From contig WRMH01000015.1 in assembly GCA_009777235.1 (NCBI GenBank), positions 1-64,000 on the forward strand: a stretch of DNA of 64,000 nt, read 5' to 3'. Each line of letters begins with the position of its first letter. The stretch's first letter is position 1. Made by a program: the position numbers and the translations under genes. Below, piece by piece: positions 42,850 to 52,322 of the stretch. The notes under the pieces are model-generated. The model worked only from the letters and a program-made list of their open reading frames with translations. It did no database searches and was not told where the DNA came from. Origin of the DNA: Oscillospiraceae bacterium (GTDB lineage Bacteria; Bacillota; Clostridia; Oscillospirales; Oscillospiraceae).

Positions 42850-45342
42850 TCAGCGGCTTCTTCCCATCGCAAACGCCGAGTAGCCCCCTATCGCTATTGC
42901 GGCAAAGAGCGCGCACACTAAAATTTGATCTATCGAAAGCGGGATAACACTAAAAAATTCACCCAGAAAAGGCAAATAAATAATCGTTAAAAGCAAAATC
43001 AACGAAATCAGCACCGTAATGCCGAGAGGTTTGTTTTTATATATAAATCCGCTCTCTCTCATATTTTTTTCGCGCTTTGCCGAATATGCCGTAAACAGCT
43101 CTCCGGCGGCCAAGGTCAAAAAACACATGCTCATCGCGACCGTCTGCTCTGTCACTCCGTCCGGCCGGGCTGCTATGTAAAGCCCGTATAAAAACGCCCC
43201 AATCGTGCCCGCGCAAATCATGGCGCCCCTTATCAGCGCCGAGCCGATAGTTTTTCTGTTTATCGGAACTTCGTTTGGATTTCGCGGCTTTCTCATCATT
43301 ATTTGGGCATCTTTGCTTTGCGCGCAAAGCGCAAATACCGGAAAAAACTCCGTCACGAGAGAAATCAGCAGCAACTGCACGGCGATAAGCGGCAATGGCA
43401 AGGCGAAAATCACCGACAGCAAAATAAACATTATTCTGCCAATATTGCAGCTTAGGATATATCCGGCGGCTCTTTTAATGTTGCCATACATCATTCTGCC
43501 ATACTCTACGGCCTTTACCGCGTCGGCGAAATTATCATCAATAAGTATCATATCCGCCGCCTTTTCAATACCTTCATTAAAATCGCCTACGGCTTTTCCC
43601 ATTGCGATTGCAATATCCGCTTTTTCCATTGCCGCCGCGTCGCGCATATCATCCCCAATCAGCGCGACTATATCATTATTTTCTTTTATCGCTCGAATGA
43701 TACGCGCTTTCTGCTCCGGTGCCGCCCGCGCAAATACATTTACGGTTTTCACTTTATCGCGCAGCGCATCGTCCGTGAGCATATCAATTTCACGCCCGTC
43801 AAGCACCTCATCTCTGCTTATGATTATTCCGAGTTTATACGCAGCAGCAGCCGCCGCGCTTTTATGCTCGCCGGTTATCATTTTAATATTTATGCCCGCC
43901 ATCTGACAGTCCTTTACAGACCCCCTCATAGCTTTGCGCAGCGGGTCTGCAATGCCCATCATTCCCACAAAGACAAGGTCCTCTTCGGCATTATCAAGCT
44001 GCGAAACATCATTATACACCTTGTACGCAAATGCCAATACACGCAGCCCCTCGGACGCAAGTTCTTCGCTTCTTTGCATGAGTTTTATCCTGACAGGCTC
44101 GGAAATATGGACGACCTCTCCGTCAAGATAAACATATGATGAGCGGCTTATTATTTCCTCCGGCGCGCCTTTTGTATTCATAATGACCCGGCTGCCGTCT
44201 GCATTGCAGGTTGACATCATTTTGCGCACAGGGTCAAAAGGTATCTCCAAAATACGTCTGCGCACACTGTTTAGCCCGTCTTTGTCGTGGCCAAGTTTTG
44301 CTCCGAGGACAAGCATCGCCCCCTCCGTAGGCTCTCCCGAAATCATTGACTTTTTTTCGTCATAGCTTGCGTTGTTGCACAGCACTGATATTTCCGTCAT
44401 AAGGGAAACATTTCTTGTAAGCATTATGTCCGAAACTACGTGTCCCTTTGCCCTATAGCCCACGCCTGTCACATCGTAAACATTCACGCTGTCGGCTACT
44501 TTGACGACAGTCATAATATTTTCGCTAAAAGTGCCTGTCTTGTTTGCGCAAATAACGGTTGCTTTGCCAATGGCCTCGACAGAACCAAGTTTTCTGACAA
44601 GTATGTTCTCTTTTGCCATCTTCTTCACGCCGATTGCCGATATCATCGCCGACGCTTTTGTCATACCCGATGGGATCGCCGCCACCGCAAGGGAAAACAC
44701 CAAAAGCAGCAGCTCTAATATCGGCCGCTGCTGCCCTATATTTGCTAAGTTGTAGAGTATGCCTATCACGAAAATCAACGCGCATACGGCTATGGACAGT
44801 ATGTAAAGAGTCCTTGCCATGACGGTCAGGCTGCCTTTTTGCTCTGCTTTCTCATATGCGTCAGCGGTCATTTCTACATGAGCGTTTCCTGCCGCTTCTA
44901 TAGCAGCATCCGCAGTCACCTCTCTGGGAGCTATAGCTGTCGCTCCTATAGAAGCGACAGTGAGCTCGCTTTCTGGCGCTTGCCCGTTTCGCTTTTCCGT
45001 TACCTTTTGCGCTGACAGCTTGCCCGTCTCTTTTATGGCGTTTTTTGCCTTTTTCTCAAAAATTATCCCCAAGAGTATCTTGATCGCCAAAATCGAAATG
45101 ATGACTATGGTGTTTCTTATGTCGCTTTGAGTCAATCCCGACACAATAGACAGCGCGGCCAAAATAAGCACCGGTATATCCACAAACCGATTTATGACAC
45201 GCCGCACAAACGGCTTTTGCCTGCCGTGCGTTTTTCTTTGCGGCTTTGGTTCTTCTTCACTCAGTCCGGTATCGGTGTCTGTGTTTGCGTCATGCCGCAA
45301 AGGAGCTTGCTTTTCATCTATCGCGCCGTCTTGTGGATTCAT
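42850..45342 (-). CDS. P-type ATPase homologue lacking all catalytic signatures (predicted inactive)
   Basis: The 830-residue protein has the full P2-type layout: ten or so membrane segments, nucleotide-binding and phosphorylation domains. The phosphorylation motif DKTGT is NKTGT (residues 267-271, Asn codon AAC). The membrane PEGL is PSGM (224-227), the TGD of the P-domain is TGE (490-492), and GDGxNDAPAL is GDDMRDAAAM (563-572). The actuator domain between the second and third membrane segments is only about 80 residues and has no TGES. KGAPEE (391-396) of the nucleotide domain remains. Hence no phospho-intermediate should form. Yet the ORF is uninterrupted and lies 27 bases after asnS, probably co-transcribed. 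It could have a regulatory or scaffold role. Confidence 0.88.
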   Translation of the reverse strand: MNPQDGAIDEKQAPLRHDANTDTDTGLSEEEPKPQRKTHGRQKPFVRRVINRFVDIPVLILAALSIVSGLTQSDIRNTIVIISILAIKILLGIIFEKKAKNAIKETGKLSAQKVTEKRNGQAPESELTVASIGATAIAPREVTADAAIEAAGNAHVEMTADAYEKAEQKGSLTVMARTLYILSIAVCALIFVIGILYNLANIGQQRPILELLLLVFSLAVAAIPSGMTKASAMISAIGVKKMAKENILVRKLGSVEAIGKATVICANKTGTFSENIMTVVKVADSVNVYDVTGVGYRAKGHVVSDIMLTRNVSLMTEISVLCNNASYDEKKSMISGEPTEGAMLVLGAKLGHDKDGLNSVRRRILEIPFDPVRKMMSTCNADGSRVIMNTKGAPEEIISRSSYVYLDGEVVHISEPVRIKLMQRSEELASEGLRVLAFAYKVYNDVSQLDNAEEDLVFVGMMGIADPLRKAMRGSVKDCQMAGINIKMITGEHKSAAAAAAYKLGIIISRDEVLDGREIDMLTDDALRDKVKTVNVFARAAPEQKARIIRAIKENNDIVALIGDDMRDAAAMEKADIAIAMGKAVGDFNEGIEKAADMILIDDNFADAVKAVEYGRMMYGNIKRAAGYILSCNIGRIMFILLSVIFALPLPLIAVQLLLISLVTEFFPVFALCAQSKDAQIMMRKPRNPNEVPINRKTIGSALIRGAMICAGTIGAFLYGLYIAARPDGVTEQTVAMSMCFLTLAAGELFTAYSAKREKNMRESGFIYKNKPLGITVLISLILLLTIIYLPFLGEFFSVIPLSIDQILVCALFAAIAIGGYSAFAMGRSR

Positions 45343-45369
45343 AAACGATACAACCTTTCCTCTCTCGCG

Positions 45370-46722
45370 CTAAAACTCAGCCGAACCGACAGTTCTCGGA
45401 AACGGAATAACATCCCTTATGTTGGACACGCCCGTCAGATACATGAGAAGCCTCTCAAAGCCCAGACCAAATCCGGCGTGTTTTGTCCCCCCATAACGCC
45501 TCAAATCCATGTACCACCAATAAGTATTTTTGCATAGACCCATTTCTTCAATACGCGCCTCAAGCACATCCGCGCGTTCTTCGCGCTGGCTGCCTCCGAT
45601 AAGCTCTCCGACGCCCGGCACAAGCAAGTCCATTGCGGCCACAGTTTTTCCATCATCGTTAAGGCGCATATAAAATGCCTTGATCTCTTTCGGATAATCT
45701 GTCACAAATACAGGCTTTTTGAAGTGTTTTTCGGAAAGATACCGCTCATGCTCTGTTTGAAGGTCACACCCCCAAGTAGCGGGATATTCAAAGCGTTCCT
45801 TTGACTTTTCGAGTATTTCTATTGCCCGCGTGTAAGTCACATGAGCAAATTCGGAGTCTACAAGCGCGTTTAACCGCTCAAGCAATTCATTGTCAACAAA
45901 CTTATTTAAAAATTCAATCTCAAACTTGCACTGCGAAAGTATCTTTTCAATGATGTATTTGAGCATATCTTCCGCCAACTGCATATCATCGTTTAAATCG
46001 GAAAAAGCGATCTCAGGCTCTATCATCCAAAATTCCGCCACGTGCCGCGCCGTATTTGAGTTTTCGGCGCGAAATGTGGGTCCGAATGTATATACCTTGC
46101 CAAAGGCGAGCGCGTAGGCTTCCGCGTTTAGTTGACCCGACACGGTAAGTCCGGCTTTTTTGCCGAAAAAATTCTCCATATGCTCCGTTTCGACGTTAAA
46201 CATCTCCCCCGCTCCCTCCGCGTCGGAGCAAGTGATGATCGGGGTGTGGACATATATAAATCCGCGCTCTGCAAAAAATGAGTGGATTGCGTGCGATGTC
46301 ACCGAACGGATGCGAAATACCGCCGAAAAAAGATTTGTGCGAGGCCGCAGATGAGCTATTGTGCGTAAAAATTCCTGTGAATGACGCTTCTTTTGGAGCG
46401 GATAGTCGGGCGTTGATTCCCCCTCCACCACGACTTCATTTGCCAATATCTCAAAAGGCTGCTTTGCCTCGGGGGTCAGCTTTAAAATACCCGTGGCAAC
46501 AAAAGACGCCCCGGTATTTTGACCGGCAAGCTGTGCATAATTTGGCAAGCTCTGCTCTTGCAGCACGATTTGAACGGGCTTAAAGCAGCTTCCGTCATTT
46601 AGCTCGATAAACCCAAACGCTTTCATATCGCGTATCGCTCTCGCCCAACCGCACACCGTAACCTCGCGATCTTTGTAGCTCTCGCTGTTGTCATATAATT
46701 CTTTTACAGTTACCTTTATCAT
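45370..46722 (-). CDS. asnS: Asparaginyl-tRNA synthetase
   Basis: The 450-residue class IIb enzyme charges tRNA-Asn. The N-terminal OB-fold anticodon domain ([25 protein letters not shown]) is followed by the catalytic domain with [21 protein letters not shown] (motif 2) and [27 protein letters not shown] (motif 3). The [11 protein letters not shown] context is specific to the Asn enzyme. The ATG at 46722 follows GAGG by 5 bases; an in-frame GTG at 46728 is too close. No T-box leader is visible in the upstream 387-base gap, which is filled mainly by repeat DNA. Confidence 0.95.
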   Translation of the reverse strand: MIKVTVKELYDNSESYKDREVTVCGWARAIRDMKAFGFIELNDGSCFKPVQIVLQEQSLPNYAQLAGQNTGASFVATGILKLTPEAKQPFEILANEVVVEGESTPDYPLQKKRHSQEFLRTIAHLRPRTNLFSAVFRIRSVTSHAIHSFFAERGFIYVHTPIITCSDAEGAGEMFNVETEHMENFFGKKAGLTVSGQLNAEAYALAFGKVYTFGPTFRAENSNTARHVAEFWMIEPEIAFSDLNDDMQLAEDMLKYIIEKILSQCKFEIEFLNKFVDNELLERLNALVDSEFAHVTYTRAIEILEKSKERFEYPATWGCDLQTEHERYLSEKHFKKPVFVTDYPKEIKAFYMRLNDDGKTVAAMDLLVPGVGELIGGSQREERADVLEARIEEMGLCKNTYWWYMDLRRYGGTKHAGFGLGFERLLMYLTGVSNIRDVIPFPRTVGSAEF

Positions 46723-46773
46723 GCGCACCTCAATATATTATGTGATTGCTTTATAGTACATTTTATGTCTTTT

Positions 46774-46957
46774 AACAAAAGCATACGTCTCCCACCTCTA
46801 CTCCTGCGCTGTCATAAAATCATTCCTCCCCGAACCACTGCGTCATCCTTGCTCAGACGGTTCGGACGCTCCGCATCCATGCTCCGCTCTCGGAATGAAT
46901 TTTATGACCGCTTTGTGGTGAGTTATATTATAACCAAAATCAGTGAAAAGTACAAGT
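46774..46957 (-). repeat. Repeat B2, uninterrupted copy
   Basis: This minus-strand copy lies between the divergent asnS and comEC genes. Read on its own strand it begins with ACTTTTCACTGATTTTGGTTAT-type sequence containing TATAAT, passes the conserved core (CATTCCGAGAGCGGAGCATG, GGAGGAATG.TTTTATGACAGCG) and ends in a TTTTGTTAA tail. Its outer end continues directly into an A-type end at 46958. Because B contains a TATAAT it could carry an outward promoter. Confidence 0.8.
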
Positions 46958-46988
46958 GCGACCCGGTGAGGAAGGCTGTTTTTTGTGG
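46958..46988. repeat. Partial A-type repeat end (A3)
   Basis: GCGACCCGGTGAGGAAGGCTG followed by TTTTTTGT matches the right-hand end of repeats A1 and A2 in reverse orientation. Only one end is present. The rest of the gap up to comEC has no gene. Confidence 0.6.
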
Positions 46989-47109
46989 ATTTTTCAACGC
47001 GCAAACGTGTATTGATATGTAGAAAAGCAATGTGATAGCATTTTTGCACTGCCACCTAAAAGAAGGCGGCAACGAATTATTCAAAAGATTACAACGGAGT
47101 TATATCACC

Positions 47110-49392
47110 ATGCGAAAACTTGCCGCTTTTGCTATTGGCTTTTCTTTTGCTATCATAATATCGCATTACATTCTTCCACATAGTGCCCTGCCCTTTATTG
47201 CCGCCGCCTGCTTTGTACTATTCGCGGCCGCAATCTTCCTTGCCGCAAAACTTCATATCGGGGCAAATCTCCGTATGCGCATTGCCCTTTTGCTTATTTC
47301 ATTGTCGCTCGGCTTTATATGGAGCTTTACATATACCGCGATATTTGTAAAACCGTTATGGGAACTGCAAGAAAAAGAAGTAAGCGCAAAAGCCGTTGTT
47401 CTTGATTTTCCCGCCGAGCGGGACCCCGACGGCTTTCGCGTTGACGTTAAGATACAAATAGACGGTTATCCGGCTGCCGGAGCGCGTCTTTATTACTATA
47501 ATCAGGCCGCGCTCTCGCCCGGCGATGTCATACAGATTTCCGCAAAGCTCCGCCGCTCCGACATAACAAGCGAGGGCGAGCGTTATGACACGCAAGTCTC
47601 TAAAGGCATATTTCTTAGCGGCTATGTGAGCGGAAATATTGACATTATATCAAACGGCGGCGGCTTTTTGCATATTCCCAAACGGTTTGCGCAGAGCCTG
47701 TCAGACAAAACCCGTGAGGTGTTTTCCGAAGAGACATCCCCTTTTATTGCCGCCTTGCTCTTGGGCAAACGCGACGACCTGTTTCGCGACGCCGCCTTGA
47801 ACGCGTCATTATCGGCATCGGGCATTATACACGTCGTTTCTGTCTCCGGTATGCACATATCGTTTCTTATGGGATTTCTCGGCATAGTCATAAAAAATAA
47901 AAGGCTGTTTGCCATATACGCAATACCCATACTCTTCTTTTTTATGGCAATGACCGGATTTACCTCCTCCGTGACACGGGCGGGCATTATGCAGATATTT
48001 ATTATTGTCGCTCCGCTAATAAGGCGCGAGGGCGACTCTCTCACCTCGCTTTCCGCCGCCGTGCTGCTGCTTCTTCTCATCAACCCTTATTCGTGCGCTT
48101 CGGTCGGCTTTCAATTATCATTTGCCGCGACGCTTGGAATAATACTTTTCACCTCGCGCATACACCAAGCCTTTTCCGACATCACACACGGAAAAAAGAT
48201 TGCAAAGAATAAGGCGGCAAAAGGCATTATAAACTATGTATCGTCGAGCATATCAACGACCATAGGCGCGTTGTCTCTCACTTTGCCCTTATCCGTTATA
48301 CATTTCGGCTATATTTCCCTTATATCGCCGATAACAAATCTTTTTACGGTAGGCATTATATCACTTGTTTTCCCTATCGGGTTGATCGCGGCGTTTATCT
48401 CATACATTTCACCCTTTTTGTCGGGCTTCCTTAGCGTGCCCGTAGACTTTGCCGTGATCTATGTAATAAGCGCGGCGCGTATTTTGTCGTCAATCCCCTA
48501 CTGTGTTGTTTACGCGTCAAATACGCATATTTTGTTTTGGCTCGCATATGTCTACTCGCTATTTATCATAATGCCTCTCTTGAAAGCGCGGCCGCGCCAA
48601 TATATTTTGCCCGTGTGCATATCGGTCATGCTCCTTTTTGCCGTAATACTCACATCAATTGTCATACCGGTATCTTCGGAAGATACCGTGACGGTTTTGG
48701 ATATTGGTCAAGGGCTTTGCGTTGTGGTGGCCTCCGGCGAAAACACGATGGTAGTTGATTGCGGCAGCAGCTCTACAAGCAAAGCCGGTGCGATAGCCCA
48801 TGAGTATTTATTAAGTCTTGGAAAGACCGCGATAGATTTAATGGTTATCACGCACTTTCACGCAGACCATATAAACAGCGTTGAGTTTTTGCTTGGCCGG
48901 GTCAATATATCCGCTTTGGCCGTGCCTTGGCGGGACGGCTCATATTACGGCAAAGAGATAATAGAGCTTGCAAGACGGTACGGAACTGATATAATATATG
49001 TCACCGAGGTTCTTTCTTTGACCATTGGCAATCTTGAGGTGACTTTATACCCTCCGCCGGGGGGCGGCGATGAGAACGAAACAGGGCTAACGATCCTCAC
49101 GACCGGAGCCATAACCTCTTTGATAACGGGTGATATGGGTTCGTTTACCGAAAGAATACTGCTGCGTTACTATACCCTGCCAGAGCTTGATTTGCTCGTC
49201 GTCGGTCATCATGGCTCTCGCTACTCGACATCACCTGAGCTTCTAAACGCGCTCTTGCCAAAAATAGCGGTTATTTCCGTGGGACGCAACAGCTTTGGTC
49301 ATCCGCACCCTGATACGCTAAACCGTTTATGGCGCGTTGGCGCGGCGGTATACCGCACCGATGAGCAAGGACATGTTGTAATCGGCGGATAG
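47110..49392 (+). CDS. comEC: ComEC/Rec2 DNA-uptake channel with metallo-beta-lactamase domain
   Basis: The 760-residue protein forms the membrane channel for single-stranded DNA in transformation. It has the three usual parts: an N-terminal OB/DUF4131 region after two membrane segments, the Competence domain (LLLGKRDDLF, ASGIIHVVSVSGMHISFLMG, FTSSVTRAGIMQI) with several helices, and a C-terminal metallo-beta-lactamase domain (VLDIGQGLCVVV, VVDCGSSS, ITHFHADHINSVEFLL, VVGHHGSRYSTSPELL). The ATG at 47110 follows GGAG by 10 bases; the frame continues upstream without homology. No other competence genes are in the window. holA follows directly, as is common. Confidence 0.93.
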   Translation: MRKLAAFAIGFSFAIIISHYILPHSALPFIAAACFVLFAAAIFLAAKLHIGANLRMRIALLLISLSLGFIWSFTYTAIFVKPLWELQEKEVSAKAVVLDFPAERDPDGFRVDVKIQIDGYPAAGARLYYYNQAALSPGDVIQISAKLRRSDITSEGERYDTQVSKGIFLSGYVSGNIDIISNGGGFLHIPKRFAQSLSDKTREVFSEETSPFIAALLLGKRDDLFRDAALNASLSASGIIHVVSVSGMHISFLMGFLGIVIKNKRLFAIYAIPILFFFMAMTGFTSSVTRAGIMQIFIIVAPLIRREGDSLTSLSAAVLLLLLINPYSCASVGFQLSFAATLGIILFTSRIHQAFSDITHGKKIAKNKAAKGIINYVSSSISTTIGALSLTLPLSVIHFGYISLISPITNLFTVGIISLVFPIGLIAAFISYISPFLSGFLSVPVDFAVIYVISAARILSSIPYCVVYASNTHILFWLAYVYSLFIIMPLLKARPRQYILPVCISVMLLFAVILTSIVIPVSSEDTVTVLDIGQGLCVVVASGENTMVVDCGSSSTSKAGAIAHEYLLSLGKTAIDLMVITHFHADHINSVEFLLGRVNISALAVPWRDGSYYGKEIIELARRYGTDIIYVTEVLSLTIGNLEVTLYPPPGGGDENETGLTILTTGAITSLITGDMGSFTERILLRYYTLPELDLLVVGHHGSRYSTSPELLNALLPKIAVISVGRNSFGHPHPDTLNRLWRVGAAVYRTDEQGHVVIGG

Positions 49393-49429
49393 GGTCTGAG
49401 TAATAACTTTAACATACAAGCAGGTTGAA

Positions 49430-50461
49430 ATGGGATATACAAAGAGCAAAATAAGTGACAACACCTCATACGACAGCCTACGCGCCGCTTTGAAAAACGG
49501 CAATATAGCCGGGTGCTATGTTTTTCACGGGCGCGAGCGTTATCTTCTTTGGACGGCTATTCAAAACCTGCGGAAGCTGCTGTGTCCCGACGGTCTTGAC
49601 AGCTTTAATTATAAAAGATTCGACGGAAAGCAACTCGAAATAGATAAATTGGAAGAAGCGGTTGAAACCTTTCCTGCCTTTGGCGAAAAAACGCTCATAG
49701 AGGTGCACGATTATGACATATTTTCCGGCGGCGACACGGCACGGCTTTGTAAAATACTTGAGGATATCCCCTCTTATGCGTGCGTTGCTTTTATCTATGA
49801 CACAATAGAATACAAAACGGACAACAGGCTCAAAACCACTCGGGAAATCCTAAAAAATGTTGATGTCGTCGAGTTTAACATTCAAGATGAAAAGAAAGTC
49901 ACCCATTGGATCATCAGGCACTTCCGCGACGCCGAAAAACATATATCTCCCGATGACGCTCAATATCTCGCGATGATTACCGACGGACTTTTAACCACGC
50001 TGCACGGTGAAATCAAAAAAATCTCCGCATACTCGCAAAACGCCGTTATCAGCAAATCTGATATTGACGCCGTCGTTATCCCTGCGCTTGACGCCGTGGC
50101 ATATATGCTCACCGATGCCGTGATCAAAAAAAGCAAAAGGCTTGCTTTGCAAAACCTTGATAAGCTCCTGCAAATGCGAGAAGCGCCGCATAAGCTGCTA
50201 TATTCCATATCCGCCCGGTTTCGCCAGCTTCTCGCGGCTCGCGTTTTCATAGATAATAATATAGGCAAGGCCGAATTTATGAAGGTTTGCTCTATTTCCC
50301 ATAACATACAGGCCGATAAGCTCTTTGATACGGCAAGAAAAACCTCGCTTTCATATTGCAAGAGGGCTGTCACCATGTGTTCTCTCGCCGCAAAAGAGCT
50401 AAACAGCACAGCCAATAATGAGGCGCGGATCACAGAGCTTGTGGTAATGCTGACTCTTTAA
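49430..50461 (+). CDS. holA: DNA polymerase III delta subunit
   Basis: The 343-residue protein is the clamp-loader delta subunit that opens the sliding clamp. The N-terminal segment GCYVFHGRERYLLWTAIQNLRKLL and the family text around LEEAVETFPAFGEKTLIEVHDYD are typical. The helical middle and C-terminal collar region (LLQMREAPHKLLYSISARFRQLLAAR, KARIT-like ending NSTANNEARITELVVML) fit. The gap after comEC is 37 bases and the two probably share a transcript. Confidence 0.9.
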   Translation: MGYTKSKISDNTSYDSLRAALKNGNIAGCYVFHGRERYLLWTAIQNLRKLLCPDGLDSFNYKRFDGKQLEIDKLEEAVETFPAFGEKTLIEVHDYDIFSGGDTARLCKILEDIPSYACVAFIYDTIEYKTDNRLKTTREILKNVDVVEFNIQDEKKVTHWIIRHFRDAEKHISPDDAQYLAMITDGLLTTLHGEIKKISAYSQNAVISKSDIDAVVIPALDAVAYMLTDAVIKKSKRLALQNLDKLLQMREAPHKLLYSISARFRQLLAARVFIDNNIGKAEFMKVCSISHNIQADKLFDTARKTSLSYCKRAVTMCSLAAKELNSTANNEARITELVVMLTL

Positions 50462-50497
50462 GGTTACATCAGTTAAATTAAGATAGGAGACTTTTAT

Positions 50498-51211
50498 ATG
50501 CTTGGCTCACATCTAAAGGCAAATGCCCGAAAACTCATGCTTGACAATGCACCCCGCATTTATTTTGTGACGGCTTTGTATGTGATATTGCTGGCTGTTT
50601 TGTCATATCTTAGATTTCGCCTGCCCGGTGATATTGACCTCGATGCCATGTATACCCGCCTTTCTTTGGGCGAGCTGCCAAGCCTTTCTATCATATATGT
50701 CAATTTCAGGCAATTTGGCGTGTTTCTGGCTCTTTTGCTTTTTATATTCACCCCCGTATTGGAAATCGGTTATATGGGCTACTGTTTGAAAATCAAACGC
50801 AAGCAGCAAACGCAATTCAAAGATATCTTTAACGGGTTTTTGTACTTTTTTAAGGTTATAAAGCTATTTCTCCTGATTGTTGTTTTCATATTATTGTGGG
50901 GGCTTCTGCTGATAATACCCGGTATCGTGGCCGCTTACAGATACCGTTTGGCTTACTACATATTCTTAGATGACTCGAGCAAAAGCGCGCTCTCTTGCAT
51001 CAGGGAGTCATCGGCTATGATGTTTGGAAGCAAGGTTGATCTTCTAATTATTGATCTATCTTTCATAGGCTGGTATATACTTGACGTTATTATTACTTTT
51101 TTAAATCCGCTTCCCATTGGTATACCCATCGTAACTCTCTGGCTCACCCCATACATGACTTTGACAAGGGCGGGTTTTTATGAGCATAAAATCGGCAGCC
51201 TTGCCGCATAA
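50498..51211 (+). CDS. DUF975 family membrane protein
   Basis: The 237-residue protein has about five membrane segments and the DUF975 marks: MLGSHLKANARKLM at the start, FKDIFNGFLYFFKVIKLFLLI, IIPGIVAAYRYRLAYYIFLDDS, CIRESSAMMFGSKVDLLIIDLSFIGW and the closing TRAGFYEHKI. GGAG lies 8 bases before the ATG. The role is unknown. Confidence 0.88.
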   Translation: MLGSHLKANARKLMLDNAPRIYFVTALYVILLAVLSYLRFRLPGDIDLDAMYTRLSLGELPSLSIIYVNFRQFGVFLALLLFIFTPVLEIGYMGYCLKIKRKQQTQFKDIFNGFLYFFKVIKLFLLIVVFILLWGLLLIIPGIVAAYRYRLAYYIFLDDSSKSALSCIRESSAMMFGSKVDLLIIDLSFIGWYILDVIITFLNPLPIGIPIVTLWLTPYMTLTRAGFYEHKIGSLAA

Positions 51212-51269
51212 CGCAATCTTTCCGCACGGCGCGTGATGTTTTTAACAAAATCAGTCGGAGCTTGTACTC

Positions 51270-51445
51270 ACCACTGATTTTGGCTATAATGTAACCCACG
51301 CGCAAAGCGGTCATAAAATTCATTCCGAGAGCGGAGCATGGATGCGGAGCGTCCGAACCGTCTGAGCAAGGATGACGCAGTGGTTCGGGGAGGAATGATT
51401 TTATGACAGCGAAGGAATAGAGGCGGGGGAATTACAATTTTGTTA
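51270..51445 (+). repeat. Repeat B3, uninterrupted copy
   Basis: This forward copy starts with ACTGATTTTGGCTATAATGT, a -10-like box, and has the mirrored ends GTCATAAAATTCATTCC / GGAATGATTTTATGAC around the core. It ends in TTTTGTTAAGAAG just before the ribosome binding site of the HD-domain gene. Just before it, CAAAATCAGT (51247) can pair with ACTGATTTTG at its left end. It fills the 259-base gap between the DUF975 gene and the HD gene and might supply the promoter of the latter. Confidence 0.8.
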
Positions 51446-51470
51446 AGAAGAGGAGGCTATCAAAAGTTAT

Positions 51471-52070
51471 ATGAACAGCAGCAAATACAGTTTTTTCGCC
51501 CTTATTTCCAGAATGAAATACATTACGCGATGGACTTTGATGCGCAATATCACGCCCGAAAACATAAGCGAACACTCTCACATGGTGGCGGTCATAGCTC
51601 ATGCTCTTGCCGTCATACGCCGCGACATCTATAAGATTGACATTGACCCGAACGCGGTGGCGGCAATGGCGATATATCACGACTCTTCGGAGATTTTTAC
51701 GGGAGACCTTCCGACGCCGATCAAATATTTTGACCCGGAAATAATGGGTTCATATAAGAAAGTTGAAGCCGTCGCGTCAGAAAAGCTGCTCACCGCGCTG
51801 CCAAACGAGCTTCGCTTTGAGTATTCAAAAATACTGTCGCCCGATCAAAGCAGCCGGGAATATAATTTAGTAAAGGCAGCCGATAAACTTGCCGCTTATA
51901 TCAAGTGCGTTGAGGAATGTGTATCGGGCAACCCCGAGTTTAAGCAGGCCGCAAAGCAATGCCGGGAAAAACTTGAGGCTTTAAACTGCGCCGAGGTTGA
52001 TTACTTTCTAAAGCACCTTATGCCCGCATTTGAGCTGACATTGGATGAATTAGACTTTTCGATTGATTGA
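51471..52070 (+). CDS. YfbR-like HD-domain 5'-nucleotidase
   Basis: The 199-residue protein resembles YfbR, a 5'-deoxynucleotidase acting on deoxynucleoside monophosphates. The metal ligands are in ISEHSHMVAVIAHALA (first His) and AAMAIYHDSSEIFTGDLPTPIKY (His-Asp), with a later Asp in VKAADKLAAYIKCVEE. RWTLMRN near the start is also typical. GAGGAGG lies 14 bases upstream of the ATG, longer than usual, but no alternative start is closer. A perfect inverted repeat follows the stop. Confidence 0.87.
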   Translation: MNSSKYSFFALISRMKYITRWTLMRNITPENISEHSHMVAVIAHALAVIRRDIYKIDIDPNAVAAMAIYHDSSEIFTGDLPTPIKYFDPEIMGSYKKVEAVASEKLLTALPNELRFEYSKILSPDQSSREYNLVKAADKLAAYIKCVEECVSGNPEFKQAAKQCREKLEALNCAEVDYFLKHLMPAFELTLDELDFSID

Positions 52071-52084
52071 AGAGGGTACGGTCG

Positions 52085-52125
52085 CGTTTGAGGAACTCTT
52101 TTAAAATTAAAGAGTTCCTCAAACG
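52085..52125 (+). terminator. Hairpin E2 after the HD gene
   Basis: CGTTTGAGGAACTCTTT pairs with AAAGAGTTCCTCAAACG, a 17-base perfect stem. It is followed by ATTGCAAT. It is a homologue of the hairpin at 42745-42775, with compensatory changes in the middle of the arms. It lies 15 bases beyond the HD gene stop. Confidence 0.65.
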
Positions 52126-52195
52126 ATTGCAATTGCTACATTCCTTGTGAGAAAGCGAGTAAGGCTACTCTTTCACCGTATACAACAAATTTAGC

Positions 52196-52292
52196 TGTAC
52201 AAAATATACAAAATATGCTATAATGACCGCGAGCGGTTATTATAGCAATGATTTTAGTCCTTTTCCTCGCCGCTGACGCGGCAACCGGAAAT
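52196..52292 (+). ncRNA. Promoter plus two-hairpin leader element D2 of the nrdR operon
   Basis: TGTACA (52196-52201) and TATAAT (52219-52224) are 17 bases apart. The -10 is the left arm of an inverted repeat at 52219-52244 (stem ACCG/CGGT, loop CGAG, mirrored ATTATA). After GATTTTAGTC comes hairpin 2 at 52261-52291: TTTCC-TC-GCCGC-TGAC-GCGGC-AACC-GGAAA. Compared with D1 (23205-23303) the internal loop TC/AACC is kept, while three stem positions change on both sides. The nrdR start is 31 bases further on. The family is unknown to me. Confidence 0.5.
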
Positions 52293-52322
52293 GTTTGTGT
52301 CAGAAAGGAATGAGCTGTATAG

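Noticed and set aside
43205-43906. Forward 233-codon frame opposite the P-type ATPase
   Set aside because: It is a Ser/Ile-rich shadow with no ribosome site.
46723-47109. T-box leader for asnS
   Set aside because: No AGTA loop, T-box core (TGGTACC) or terminator pair was found; the gap is explained by repeats B2 and A3.
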